A stretch of DNA of 64,000 nt from NORP110 sp051251595 (lineage in GTDB: Bacteria > Pseudomonadota > Alphaproteobacteria > Rhodobacterales > Rhodobacteraceae). How positions within the stretch are numbered: position 1 is the first letter of the stretch; every line of letters starts with the position of its first letter. Below the pieces are notes generated by a model. That model saw nothing but the letters and a program-made list of their open reading frames with translations, was not told the DNA's origin and made no database searches. Positions 17,991 through 26,637 of this stretch are shown here, piece after piece. The DNA lies in assembly GCA_051251595.1 (NCBI GenBank), contig JBPOFA010000003.1, positions 62,001 through 126,000 on the forward strand. Direction: 5' to 3'. The position numbers and the translations under genes were made by a program.

Positions 17991-17998
17991 CACCAGCC

Positions 17999-19024
17999 TT
18001 AGGGCAGGGCCAAAAGATCTTTGTGCAGCTGCTGGGGAATCTCGACATAGCCGCGCTCCAGATTGCGCGCTCGCGCCGCAAAGCGCCGCTGCGAGGGCAG
18101 CCTGGCCCCCTGATCCAGAATATCCGCAAACAACCGTTCGGCCCGCGCCTCATTGGTCGCTCGATTGCCCCTGTTGAAAAGGTCAGGATCGAACGCGATG
18201 ATCAGCTCTCCGTGGTAAGGGGCGCCGCCCGCGCCGCCATCGTAATCCGTGCTTTCCAAACTGGTCATGTCATCAATCAACGGCCCGGCCAGCAATTCCA
18301 CCATGATCGACAGCGCCGACCCTTTATATCCGCCAAAGGTCAGCATGGCCCCGTCCATCGCGGCCTGCGGATCATTGGTCGGCTGCGCGTCCTTGTCCAC
18401 CGCCACACCATCGGGCAGGGGCTTGCCCGCACGCCGGTAAAGCTCAATCTCACCGCGCGCAAAACCGCTGGTGGCAAAATCAAAGGTGAACGGGTTCTGC
18501 CCCGGCCGCGGCCAGCTAAAGGCCATCGGATTGGTCCCAAGGCTGCCGCGCGTGCCACCCGCCGGGGCCACATAGGAATGGCTGGGATTCATCGCCAGCG
18601 CGGCCAGCCCGGCTGCAGACAAGGCTTCGACCTCTGGCCAAAGCGCCGAGAAATGAAAACAGTGGTTGACCGCCAACGCCGCAATCCCATGGGCGCGGGT
18701 CTTTTCAATCAGCTTGGGCAGGGCCTGTTCCACGGCCAGCAACGACATGCCGCCCCGCGCATCGGCCCGCACGATCGCGCCGTCCCCATCTTCCACAAGG
18801 GGCAAGACCTCGCTGTCAATCTTGCCCGCCTTTATGGTCTGGCAACACAACAACAGCCGGTACACCCCATGCGACTGGCAATCATCCAACTGGCAGGTGT
18901 ACAGCATATCCGCAATCGCCCGCGCATGCGCCGCGCCATAGCCAGCGTCGGTCAGCACATTCAGGCACAGCGGCTTGATATCGTCCAAAGAGAGTTTCAC
19001 AGTCAAAGTCATAACAGCATGCAC
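17999..19024 (-). CDS. Ldh/malate-LDH2 family NAD(P)H oxidoreductase, likely imino-acid reductase
   Basis: Cytoplasmic oxidoreductase of the YlbC/YbiC/DpkA (ldh_2) family, 341 residues. Visible features are CQSHGVYRLL near residue 50 (family DSHGV.R), AMNPSHSYVAPAGGTRGSLGTNP near 178 and GGYKGSALSIMVELLAGPL near 245. In hydroxyproline and proline clusters such enzymes reduce delta1-pyrroline-2-carboxylate to L-proline. It is convergent with the dehydrogenase, 8 bases apart, and divergent from the GntR gene. The first ATG (19024) is used; one at 19012 is also possible. Lactate or ureidoglycolate dehydrogenase activity is a weaker alternative. Confidence 0.85.
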   Translation of the reverse strand: MHAVMTLTVKLSLDDIKPLCLNVLTDAGYGAAHARAIADMLYTCQLDDCQSHGVYRLLLCCQTIKAGKIDSEVLPLVEDGDGAIVRADARGGMSLLAVEQALPKLIEKTRAHGIAALAVNHCFHFSALWPEVEALSAAGLAALAMNPSHSYVAPAGGTRGSLGTNPMAFSWPRPGQNPFTFDFATSGFARGEIELYRRAGKPLPDGVAVDKDAQPTNDPQAAMDGAMLTFGGYKGSALSIMVELLAGPLIDDMTSLESTDYDGGAGGAPYHGELIIAFDPDLFNRGNRATNEARAERLFADILDQGARLPSQRRFAARARNLERGYVEIPQQLHKDLLALP

Positions 19025-19048
19025 CGCCGGTTGGTTGTGGGTTCGCGC

Positions 19049-19057
19049 TTGGATACA
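19049..19057. promoter_or_regulatory. Candidate GntR operator TTGGATACA (copy 2)
   Basis: Lies 25 bases upstream of the reductase start, reading TTGGATACAATA. It is in exact inverted orientation to copy 3 with 82 bases between them. Compared with TTGTATACAA-like FadR-family sites it is a near-palindrome (TTGGA/TACAA). Confidence 0.55.
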
Positions 19058-19139
19058 ATATTCAATGGGTTGATTTCAACGCGGTACTTGCCGGCAATGG
19101 GGCAAGCCGGACTTGGAATACTAAGCCCTAGGTGGTAAA

Positions 19140-19148
19140 TGTATCCAA
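19140..19148. promoter_or_regulatory. Candidate GntR operator TGTATCCAA (copy 3)
   Basis: Exact reverse complement of copies 1 and 2, about 27 bases before the GntR start, where it would overlap the promoter or transcript start. Autoregulation by the adjacent GntR protein is the likely role. Confidence 0.55.
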
Positions 19149-19175
19149 AATTCGAAATCAGTTCAGGTGGCAAGT

Positions 19176-19853
19176 ATGGCCGTTCGGCGCCCAATCGCAA
19201 GACAAAGCATTCCAGATGCAATCGCAGATGATCTGCGCGAACGTATCCTCAGTGGCGAATTGGCCGAAGGAGAGCCCATTCGCCAAGAGGCACTGGCCCG
19301 CGACTATGACGTCTCTCGCATGCCGGTGCGCGAGGCGCTGAAACGTCTGGACGCCGAAGGTCTGGTGCAACTGACCAACAATCGCGGGGCCTCTGTCAGC
19401 AGCCATTCTCTGGAAGAGATCAGCGAAATCTTTGACCTTCGCATTCTGCTGGAATGTGATCTGTTCCGCTGTGCGATCCCGAAAATGACCGCCGATCATT
19501 TCGCCCGGTGCGAGGATTTGCTGCGCAGCATGGATCTGTCCTACACAGAGGATGCGGTGGAAAAATGGGGCATTCTGAATTTCGAATATCACACCGCGCT
19601 TTACGCCGCCGCGCAGCGCAGCCTGACCAATGAGGTGCTGCAAGGCCTGAACCTGCAAAGCGACCGCTATGTCCGCATGCATCTCAGCGTGCTGCAACAA
19701 CGCACGCCCGCCCGCGATGAACATAGACAGCTTTTGGATCTGGCCAAAGAGGGCAAGGTCGACGCGGCTTGCGATGTGCTCAACGACCACATCCTGCGCA
19801 CCAAGAATGAGCTTTTGGACCTGATCGCAGAAAAGCGCGCCGCCAAGGCGTGA
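19176..19853 (+). CDS. GntR/FadR-family regulator (FCD domain)
   Basis: Transcription regulator of 225 residues. The N-terminal winged helix (about residues 10-70) has IADDLRERILSGELAEGEPIR and VSRMPVREALKRLDAEGLV, signature GntR sequences. The remainder is an all-helical FCD ligand domain with EFRILLE-like DLRILLECDLFR and FEYHTALY/ DEHRQLLDL, including conserved His and Asp/Glu expected to hold a metal. The ATG at 19176 has AGGTGG seven bases upstream; a GTG at 19167 overlaps that site and is less likely. It probably controls the hydroxyproline genes in response to a pathway metabolite. Confidence 0.92.
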   Translation: MAVRRPIARQSIPDAIADDLRERILSGELAEGEPIRQEALARDYDVSRMPVREALKRLDAEGLVQLTNNRGASVSSHSLEEISEIFDLRILLECDLFRCAIPKMTADHFARCEDLLRSMDLSYTEDAVEKWGILNFEYHTALYAAAQRSLTNEVLQGLNLQSDRYVRMHLSVLQQRTPARDEHRQLLDLAKEGKVDAACDVLNDHILRTKNELLDLIAEKRAAKA

Positions 19854-20013
19854 CGCGGCCCTGTTAGGCATTCGGTCACTTTCAACCGTGCGCTGCGTTA
19901 ACCCGGGTCAAAAGCCGACAAACTGCCATACGTTTTGCCGACGCTTTGCAGACGGGTCGCCGACACGGGGTTTTCCCTTAATTTTAGCCGTTAACCTGTG
20001 ATTCGCACCGTGA
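19854..20013. other. Short convergent intergenic region
   Basis: Separates the GntR gene from the 3' end of the drug exporter. Only weak GC-rich self-complementarity is seen; no confident terminator, promoter or small gene. Confidence 0.4.
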
Positions 20014-21534
20014 CTACGCCGCTTCGGGCGCTGGCTCCGTACGGTTGCTTAACGGCACCTCTTTCAAGGCAAAGGAAAAGATCAAACCGACCAGCGCCAG
20101 ACCGGCCGCCAAAAGGTAAATTGGCTGCAGCGACGCGACCACGCTTTCGGCCAGTGCCATTCTCGCATCATCGGGCATGGCGGCCAACATCTTTGGACTG
20201 ATCTGCAGCGATTCCCCTGCACCTGCGGGCATATCGGCCATCCGGCTCGACATTCTCGCCGCAAAGATCGCCCCGAAAACCGCCACCGCGATAGAGCCAC
20301 CGACCTGGCGAAACATCAACCCAGAGGCCGTCGCCGTGCCCAGCTGCTCACGCGGCACCGCATTCTGCACCGCCGTTGTGACCACAGGAAAGATGAACCC
20401 CATCCCCGCCCCGACACAGGCCAGGGATGCCCCGAAAACCAAGGCGGATGTCACGGGCGTCAAACGGCTCAACAGCAACATCCCAAGGATCAGAAATGCC
20501 GTGCCAAAGATGGGCAATAACCGATACTTACCGGTCTTCCCCATGGTGCGCCCGGCAATGGTAGAGGTGATCACAATGCCAAATGTCATCGGCACCAGCA
20601 TCAAACCCGAAATCGTCGGCGAGGCCCCTTGCGCGATTTGCAAATAGACCGGCAAAAAGGTCAGCGATCCAAACATGGCCGCCCCGGCGACAAACCCGAT
20701 GATCGACGTGACCCAAAACACATTGATGCGAAACAGGCTCAGCGGAAGAATTGGTTCCGCCGCGCGTATTTCGGCCCAAAGAAACACCGCCAGCGCCAAA
20801 ATCGCCAATGCGGCCAAACCAATGCTTTCGGCGGATCCCCAGGCAAAGCTGCGTCCCCCAAGGCTTGAAAACAACGTGATAGAGGCAAGGGCCACAGACA
20901 ATGCCGCCGCGCCCAACCAGTCGATCTTTCGTTTGACGCGCTTGCCCGTCGGTTTGAACCCCCGCGCAAACCCGGCCACGGCCAGTATCCCGAACGGAAT
21001 GTTAATAAAGAAAATCCAGTGCCATGTTAAAACCTCGACAAACCACCCGCCCAAAAGCGGCCCAATCACCGAAGACACCGCAAACACCGCTGCGAAAACA
21101 CCCTGAACCTTGCCCCGTTCCCGCGGCGGGATAACATCCCCAATCACCGAAAGGGCCAGCACGAACAATCCACCTCCGCCGAGCCCCTGCAAAGCGCGCG
21201 ACAGGATCAACATGGTCATAGAGCTCGCCATCCCGCACAGGGCCGACCCCACCAGAAACAGCCCCACAGACACGAAAACAGTGTTCCGGCGGCCATATAG
21301 ATCGCCGATTTTCCCATAAAGCGGCGCAACCACGGTAGAGGCCAGAATATAGGCCGTGACGACCCAGGACAGATGATCAAGACCGCCAAGATCGGCAACA
21401 ATCGTGGGCAAAGCCGTTGAAACGATCGTTTGATCCAATGCGGCCAGCAACAACAGCAAGCCGATCGACCCGATGATCAGTTTGATCGATTGCGGGGGTT
21501 GGTTTGCTGCCGGGGTGGGTTCAACAGTCGACAT
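20014..21534 (-). CDS. MFS drug exporter, DHA2 family (EmrB/QacA-like)
   Basis: Inner-membrane proton-driven exporter of 506 residues, the length expected for 14 transmembrane segments. Motif A appears as GKIGDLYGRRNTVF near residue 75, and LDQTIVSTALPTIVADLG at residues 38-55 is the DHA2-specific first-helix motif D1. RALQGLGGGGLFVLAL near 115 and GPLLGGWFVEVLTWHWIFFINIPFG near 158 are motif B and C-like stretches. Divergent from a MarR gene with a palindrome between them, the usual arrangement for an inducible efflux system. The substrate is unknown. Confidence 0.94.
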   Translation of the reverse strand: MSTVEPTPAANQPPQSIKLIIGSIGLLLLLAALDQTIVSTALPTIVADLGGLDHLSWVVTAYILASTVVAPLYGKIGDLYGRRNTVFVSVGLFLVGSALCGMASSMTMLILSRALQGLGGGGLFVLALSVIGDVIPPRERGKVQGVFAAVFAVSSVIGPLLGGWFVEVLTWHWIFFINIPFGILAVAGFARGFKPTGKRVKRKIDWLGAAALSVALASITLFSSLGGRSFAWGSAESIGLAALAILALAVFLWAEIRAAEPILPLSLFRINVFWVTSIIGFVAGAAMFGSLTFLPVYLQIAQGASPTISGLMLVPMTFGIVITSTIAGRTMGKTGKYRLLPIFGTAFLILGMLLLSRLTPVTSALVFGASLACVGAGMGFIFPVVTTAVQNAVPREQLGTATASGLMFRQVGGSIAVAVFGAIFAARMSSRMADMPAGAGESLQISPKMLAAMPDDARMALAESVVASLQPIYLLAAGLALVGLIFSFALKEVPLSNRTEPAPEAA

Positions 21535-21601
21535 GAGAGCTCCGAGTTTAGACCTGCTTTGGCGAATATGAGGGTGGTATCGTGTGAAAATTTATATGTC
21601 A

Positions 21602-21619
21602 ATGTCATGTATATGACAT
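21602..21619. promoter_or_regulatory. MarR-type palindrome in exporter/regulator promoter
   Basis: ATGTCAT-gtat-ATGACAT, perfect 7-bp arms, in the 133-base region between the exporter and MarR starts; an extra ATGTCA lies just upstream at 21596-21601. It fits the size and symmetry of MarR operators controlling both divergent genes. Confidence 0.65.
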
Positions 21620-21667
21620 ATTCAACTAATTGACCTTAGCCTTTGTATTTGCGACAAACACCGGAAC

Positions 21668-22243
21668 ATGACCAAAGAAAACAAACCCCAAAACCCGTCA
21701 CGGGATTGCCAGGCCCGCATTCCAGACCTTTTGGAAAAGGCTGGTTATTCGCCCGAGGCGGCAAGTGCTTTGCTGGACCTGGACTCAGGCATGTTCCAGT
21801 GGAAAAGCGCATTCATGAAGGGCGAGGTCCCGGTTCAGATGATCCAGGAACTGGGCGTTGATCTGGACCTGACGCAGTTCCGGTTCCTGACGGCCATCAC
21901 CCGCATTCAGGGGGGCATCGGGCGCCCGGAACCACAGGCCGCGACGATCGGGGGCGTCGCCGAAGAGCTCAACGTCGATCCCTCCCGCGCCAGCCGTTTG
22001 GCGGCGGATTTGATCCAACGGGGCTACCTGCGCCGCGAGGCCGCACAGGATGATGGGCGCAAATCTATCCTTGTTCTGACGGACAGCGCCGAACAGGTGT
22101 TTTCCAGATTTCGCGAGCTAAGGTGGACAAAGTTCATGGCGATTTTCGCCGATTGGGACACGGCCGAAATTGCCGATTTTTCCCGTCTCTTCGGCAAATA
22201 CCTGAAAGGTGCCCGCAGGGAACTTTACCGGAAATCGACATAA
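21668..22243 (+). CDS. MarR-family transcriptional regulator
   Basis: Regulator of 191 residues. The central winged-helix region has GVAEELNVDPSRASRLAADLIQRGYLRREAAQDDGRKSILVLTDSAEQVF, read here as residues about 98-148: the recognition helix DPSRASRLAADLI and the wing DDGRKS are typical of MarR. About 65 residues precede the DNA-binding core, longer than in short MarR proteins. It is divergent from the DHA2 exporter, so it probably represses that gene and itself until a toxic ligand binds. Confidence 0.9.
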   Translation: MTKENKPQNPSRDCQARIPDLLEKAGYSPEAASALLDLDSGMFQWKSAFMKGEVPVQMIQELGVDLDLTQFRFLTAITRIQGGIGRPEPQAATIGGVAEELNVDPSRASRLAADLIQRGYLRREAAQDDGRKSILVLTDSAEQVFSRFRELRWTKFMAIFADWDTAEIADFSRLFGKYLKGARRELYRKST

Positions 22244-22257
22244 GCCCTGCATCGGGA

Positions 22258-22288
22258 ACCATGGCCTATCCCTTTGACAGGCCATGGT
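22258..22288. terminator. Bidirectional terminator hairpin
   Basis: ACCATGGCCT (22258-22267) and AGGCCATGGT (22279-22288) form a 10-bp perfect stem with an 11-base loop between the convergent MarR and GH38 genes. Short A/T runs flank it. Confidence 0.65.
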
Positions 22289-22299
22289 AATTTCATGTC

Positions 22300-25200
22300 C
22301 TAAAAGCGGATGGATGCCATCCGGAACGGGGTGAACACACCGTTGTCGTCGTCCACCTTACGTTCCAGACTGTCCACGAATTCTGTCTTGCGCCCCTCTG
22401 GAACCTCCAGGGTCAAACCGCCCCGACGCCCCGCAGCTTCGGACAGGCGCAGCACATATCCCTCGCCGGATTCAGCCGGTTTCAACGCATGCAACCGCAT
22501 GTCCAGACCAGACCATTTCACCGGCGCGATTTCATCAACCGCCTCAAAGGATGCAGGCGCAAAGCGCAGCGGATCGTTGATCAGATCCGCCTCGGCCTGA
22601 ACCTCTTCGCTCCACCAGCGACCATCATGGGGCATGATGGAATAGGTGAGACTGTGCTGCCCTTCATCGGCCAGCATATCCGGGTACATTGGCCCGCGCA
22701 TCAGGCTAAGGGTCAGCGTGTTGCCCTTGGCCGAAAAGCCGTATTTATCCGCCGACAACAGCGCCGCACCCCATTCGGTTTCCCCGATCGACGCAAAGCG
22801 GTGGCCGCAGGATTCAAACTGCGCCCGCTGCCATGTCGTGTTGTCATGGGTGGGCCGGGACTGAACGCCAATCGCCTGATCAAACTCTGCCGTATCCGTC
22901 AAAACAGTGACAGGGAAGGCCGCCCGCAAATAGGTACGACGGTCATGCCAGTCGATATCCGTGACGATATCCAGACGCGGGCTGTTGCTCCACAATCTCA
23001 GTTTTTGGGTGATGTGGCTGGCCCCGAAAGACCGCATAACGGTGATCTCTGCCATATGCGGGCCCGTTGCCGTAACCGTGCAACTGTCCAGCGCCAACAG
23101 CTCTTCGCCCCCCAGATCAAAGCCGGGTTCAATGTCCCAAGCGTCATAGTCCCGCGGCAAATCATTGTGATAAATCATCAACTTATTCGCAGCCCCGTCG
23201 ATCAGCTCGCGCCCACGGCGTTTGTCAAAGATCGACCCAATGCGCCCATGCGCATCGATTTCAACACGCACCAGATCGTTTTCCATGACCTTGTCGGACA
23301 CGGAAACACGGGCCGGGCTGGCCGCCCCGACAAAGCCCACGCTAAGCGGCGACAAAGGCTGATCAGAAGCCGCGACATAGCCACCGTCGATCTCTTGCGC
23401 GTCAAGGCTGGCGGGCAGGGCTTGCGCCGAGGAAATCTGCCAGCGCGCCTTGCGACTGCCTGAAAGATTGGCCACGGCCACGCCTTTGGTCGCGCCTGAT
23501 TTCAGGGCGGCGATCTTGGCCAAAGCGTTAGCGGTGATGGCATCGCTGCGTTCAACCACGCCTTCCAGTTCGACCTCTGTCTGCTCATAGGCTTCGCGAA
23601 TGGAAGAGCCGGGAAGAATGTCATGGAACTGGTTGCGCAGCATCAACTCCCAGTCGTCCTGCAACGCAGGCCGGTCAAGCTCTACCCCCGAAAGCTGCGC
23701 CAGCACGCTGGCCGCTTCGGCCGCAACCAGACTGTATTCCGCCCGTCGGTTCAGCTGTTTTGTCCGCGCCTGCGTCGTCAAAGTCGCGCGGTGATATTCC
23801 AGATACATTTCGCCAGACCAAACAGGCACGGCCGCGTCTGTCAGCTCTTGCTGAAGCGTGTCGATATGATCCTGGATGTTGCCATGTTCAATCGTGGGCA
23901 GGCTGGGCATCATGTTGAAAATCGGGAAGGCTTCAATCTGATCCGGATCAGGCCCGCCACCGCCATCGCCCCAGCCATAGGTGGCGATCACAGTGTCAGA
24001 CAAGTCTTTGCCCGCATGTTTGGACCAGACTTCATCCAACGCCTGCGGCTTCATCTGCATGTTGTAGCCGTCATTGTCATAGGCGTTATAGGTGTGCACC
24101 AAAACCTCTGACCCATCATTCCCTTTCCAGTGGAAAAGGTTGTCTGGCATCTTGTTGCTTTCGCTCCAGCTGACCTTGATGGTCACCAGAGTTTCGATAC
24201 CGGCATTGGTCATGATCTGCGGCATCGCAGAGGTAAAGCCAAACGTGTCAGGCAACCACGCCGTCCGGTTGAGCGCGCCGAAATTTTCAAGGAAATAGGA
24301 CTGGCCCAATAGGAACTGCCGGGTGAACGCCTCTGCCGATGGCATGTTGGTGTCACACTCAATCAACATCCCGCCATTGACTTCCCACTGCCCGTTGGCC
24401 ACGTGCTTTTTGATCTCTTCAAACAGGGCGGGGTCTTCTTCTTCGACATGTTTGTAGAACAACGAAGAGGATTGCAGGAACTTGAATTCGGGGTGCGATT
24501 TCATCAATGAAACAACGCTGTTGAACGTCCGCACGATCTTGCGCACGGTTTCCGGCTGCGGCCACAGCCACACATAATCGATATGCGCGTGACCCGCCGC
24601 CAGAATGCGGCCCTGCTTGGGGTATCGACGGCGCAGCTCTGCCAGCCCGGCGTCAATAGCCTCAACGCTCCGTGTCACCGACGCCAGGGCATCCCCCGTC
24701 AGCGCCTTCATCTCGCCACCAGGTTCAAAGCTGCGTTCCCAGATCACCTGCGCCCATTGCTGATCCGCAAGACGCGGCCCGACCTCGGCCGTTTCCGTCG
24801 GCAGCCGCAAGTGGGACAGACCGATTTGCGCGACCTCGTAAAGCGAACGCGCCAGCTCTTCGTCTTTGACCGTCAGGGCGGTGTTTGCAATCGCTTCGAC
24901 CCGGCGATGCAGGGCGCGAATGTCGGTTTGCACAGACACCAGCTCTGCCATTTCCAGCTTTGGATCGCGGTTTGGAATCCCAAACAGGCTGCGGGCTGCG
25001 ACCTCTGCATGGATACGGAAGGGTTCAGTCGGCAACGGCGCGAAACGACGGTGGCACGGGTTGGCACCAAAAGCGTCCAGCTGACGCCCATCCTCGGCCA
25101 GCAGACGCACCATCGCTTCGCCCCCGAAATTCAGGCGCAGCTCTGCATCCGGGCGATCAGCGACATCCAAAAGACCCGATTGAAAACTGTGAATACCGAT

Positions 25201-25380
25201 CCGGTTCGACCAGGCATCCCCAACTTTGACGTCACGCGCCTCGCCATCTGGCGCGGTCAAGGTCCAGGACCCAATCGTTTGGCGGTCATAAAGCTCCCAG
25301 GCGGACAATTCATGGACCCAAACCTTTAGATGCTGGGTCAGCTGTTCAAGACTGCGCTGTCTGTCGCGATATGCTCGCAT
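22300..25380 (-). CDS. Alpha-mannosidase, GH38
   Basis: Large zinc-dependent glycosidase of 1026 residues, standard for bacterial cytoplasmic class II alpha-mannosidases; no signal peptide. The zinc site is in GHAHIDYVWLWP, with His266 and Asp268 as ligands. The nucleophile is Asp378 in WLPDTFGFTSAMPQ. An N-terminal beta domain (1-255), the catalytic alpha/beta barrel (about 256-530) and C-terminal beta domains follow the family order. It is the last gene of an operon with a CUT1 sugar importer, so imported mannosides or mannose-containing glycans are cleaved inside the cell. Other GH38 specificities are possible. Confidence 0.96.
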   Translation of the reverse strand: MRAYRDRQRSLEQLTQHLKVWVHELSAWELYDRQTIGSWTLTAPDGEARDVKVGDAWSNRIGIHSFQSGLLDVADRPDAELRLNFGGEAMVRLLAEDGRQLDAFGANPCHRRFAPLPTEPFRIHAEVAARSLFGIPNRDPKLEMAELVSVQTDIRALHRRVEAIANTALTVKDEELARSLYEVAQIGLSHLRLPTETAEVGPRLADQQWAQVIWERSFEPGGEMKALTGDALASVTRSVEAIDAGLAELRRRYPKQGRILAAGHAHIDYVWLWPQPETVRKIVRTFNSVVSLMKSHPEFKFLQSSSLFYKHVEEEDPALFEEIKKHVANGQWEVNGGMLIECDTNMPSAEAFTRQFLLGQSYFLENFGALNRTAWLPDTFGFTSAMPQIMTNAGIETLVTIKVSWSESNKMPDNLFHWKGNDGSEVLVHTYNAYDNDGYNMQMKPQALDEVWSKHAGKDLSDTVIATYGWGDGGGGPDPDQIEAFPIFNMMPSLPTIEHGNIQDHIDTLQQELTDAAVPVWSGEMYLEYHRATLTTQARTKQLNRRAEYSLVAAEAASVLAQLSGVELDRPALQDDWELMLRNQFHDILPGSSIREAYEQTEVELEGVVERSDAITANALAKIAALKSGATKGVAVANLSGSRKARWQISSAQALPASLDAQEIDGGYVAASDQPLSPLSVGFVGAASPARVSVSDKVMENDLVRVEIDAHGRIGSIFDKRRGRELIDGAANKLMIYHNDLPRDYDAWDIEPGFDLGGEELLALDSCTVTATGPHMAEITVMRSFGASHITQKLRLWSNSPRLDIVTDIDWHDRRTYLRAAFPVTVLTDTAEFDQAIGVQSRPTHDNTTWQRAQFESCGHRFASIGETEWGAALLSADKYGFSAKGNTLTLSLMRGPMYPDMLADEGQHSLTYSIMPHDGRWWSEEVQAEADLINDPLRFAPASFEAVDEIAPVKWSGLDMRLHALKPAESGEGYVLRLSEAAGRRGGLTLEVPEGRKTEFVDSLERKVDDDNGVFTPFRMASIRF

Positions 25381-25429
25381 GGTATTCTCCTGTCTTCAGG
25401 GCAATGATTTTAGTCTGTTTCGAAACCAA

Positions 25430-25445
25430 CCCGTTTCTAAACGGG
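25430..25445. repeat. Short palindrome between ATPase and GH38 genes
   Basis: CCCGTTT-ct-AAACGGG in the 96-base gap before the mannosidase start. It may be a small mRNA hairpin tuning GH38 expression or a weak operator; no T-tract follows. Confidence 0.4.
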
Positions 25446-25476
25446 AGCGGTGGCTTCAGGGATCTCTTTGGGCGGC

Positions 25477-26535
25477 CTAGGGCGCGGAAGGGCAGGCGCG
25501 CCCGTTGCTGTCAAAGGCATGCAGCATGGATGGGTCCGCCTGAACGGTAATCCGGTCGCCTTGCTTGCCGATACCGGGCGTGTCGCTTTTGTAAATCAAC
25601 AAGGGCGCATCCGGGGCAGCACCATCAATCTGCAAGTGGCACAAGGAAAACTCGCCAAACTCTTCGATCACATCGATGACGCCGGACAGACCGGGCGTGC
25701 CTTCGGGGGCGCGGCTGATATGTTCGGGGCGCAGCCCAATGGTCGCAGAATCGTCGGGCAAGGTGACGTCACCCGCACCTTGCAACAATTTCCGGGCATC
25801 CGCGACGTTAAGAAAGTTCATGGTCTGCCCGCCGATAAACCCGGCCACAAAAGCATTGGCTGGCGAACGATAAAGTTCCAACGGCGACCCAACCTGTTCG
25901 ATCCGCCCCGCGTTCAACACCACAATCCTGTCAGCCAGTGTCATCGCCTCTGTCTGGTCATGGGTCACGTAAATCATCGTCGTGCCCAGTTTCGCATGCA
26001 GCCGGGCGATTTCCACGCGGGTTTGACCGCGCAGTGCGGCGTCCAGATTGGACAGCGGTTCGTCAAACAAGAACACCTCTGGTTCGCGCACAATCGCGCG
26101 CCCGATCGCAACACGCTGACGTTGCCCGCCGGACAAGGCTTTGGGCGCGCGATCCAAATATTCGCCCAATTGCAGGATCTCTGCGGCTGCGTCGACACGG
26201 TCCTTGATAAGGTGTTTCGGCGTGCCGGAAACTTCCAGCCCAAAGGACATGTTTTCGCGCACGGACATATGCGGGTAAAGCGCGTAGGACTGGAACACCA
26301 TGGCGATGCCGCGCTGTGGCGCAGGCATTCCGTTGACCACCTTGCCGCCGATTTCCAGGGTGCCGGATGTGATATCCTCTAGCCCTGCAATCATCCGCAA
26401 CAACGTGGATTTTCCGCAGCCTGACGGGCCGACGAAAACAATGAACTCACCATGTTTGATCTCAAGATCAATGTCATGAATGACGTCCACAGTCCCAAAG
26501 CTTTTGTGAACTTGATCCAGCTTTAGATCCGCCAT
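25477..26535 (-). CDS. Sugar ABC transporter ATPase (UgpC/MalK family), mannoside locus
   Basis: CUT1 ATPase of 352 residues. Walker A GPSGCGKSTLL near residue 38, signature LSGGQRQRVAIGRAI near 135, Walker B VFLFDEPLSNLD near 155 and VTHDQTEAMTLAD near 190; residues after about 240 form the TOBE region. AAAGGAGG stands 6 bases before the ATG. It lies between the permeases and the mannosidase on the same strand, with a 102-base gap on the permease side in which nothing beyond the ribosome site is clear. Confidence 0.94.
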   Translation of the reverse strand: MADLKLDQVHKSFGTVDVIHDIDLEIKHGEFIVFVGPSGCGKSTLLRMIAGLEDITSGTLEIGGKVVNGMPAPQRGIAMVFQSYALYPHMSVRENMSFGLEVSGTPKHLIKDRVDAAAEILQLGEYLDRAPKALSGGQRQRVAIGRAIVREPEVFLFDEPLSNLDAALRGQTRVEIARLHAKLGTTMIYVTHDQTEAMTLADRIVVLNAGRIEQVGSPLELYRSPANAFVAGFIGGQTMNFLNVADARKLLQGAGDVTLPDDSATIGLRPEHISRAPEGTPGLSGVIDVIEEFGEFSLCHLQIDGAAPDAPLLIYKSDTPGIGKQGDRITVQADPSMLHAFDSNGRACPSAP

Positions 26536-26637
26536 CTCAAGCCTCCTTTTGCAATTGTGTTGGGGGCCGGAACATGAAGGTCCCGGTTGTGTTCAAACTC
26601 TGGTCGCAGCGACGAGAATAGATGAGGGCAGGGCGCG

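Noticed and set aside
17789..19138. Plus-strand open frame of about 450 codons
   Set aside because: It runs opposite to the Ldh-family reductase and the end of the D-hydroxyproline dehydrogenase; composition is Arg/Gln/Pro-rich without family motifs. A shadow of GC-rich codon structure.
22489..23463. Plus-strand open frame of about 325 codons
   Set aside because: Antisense to the well-conserved GH38 C-terminal region.
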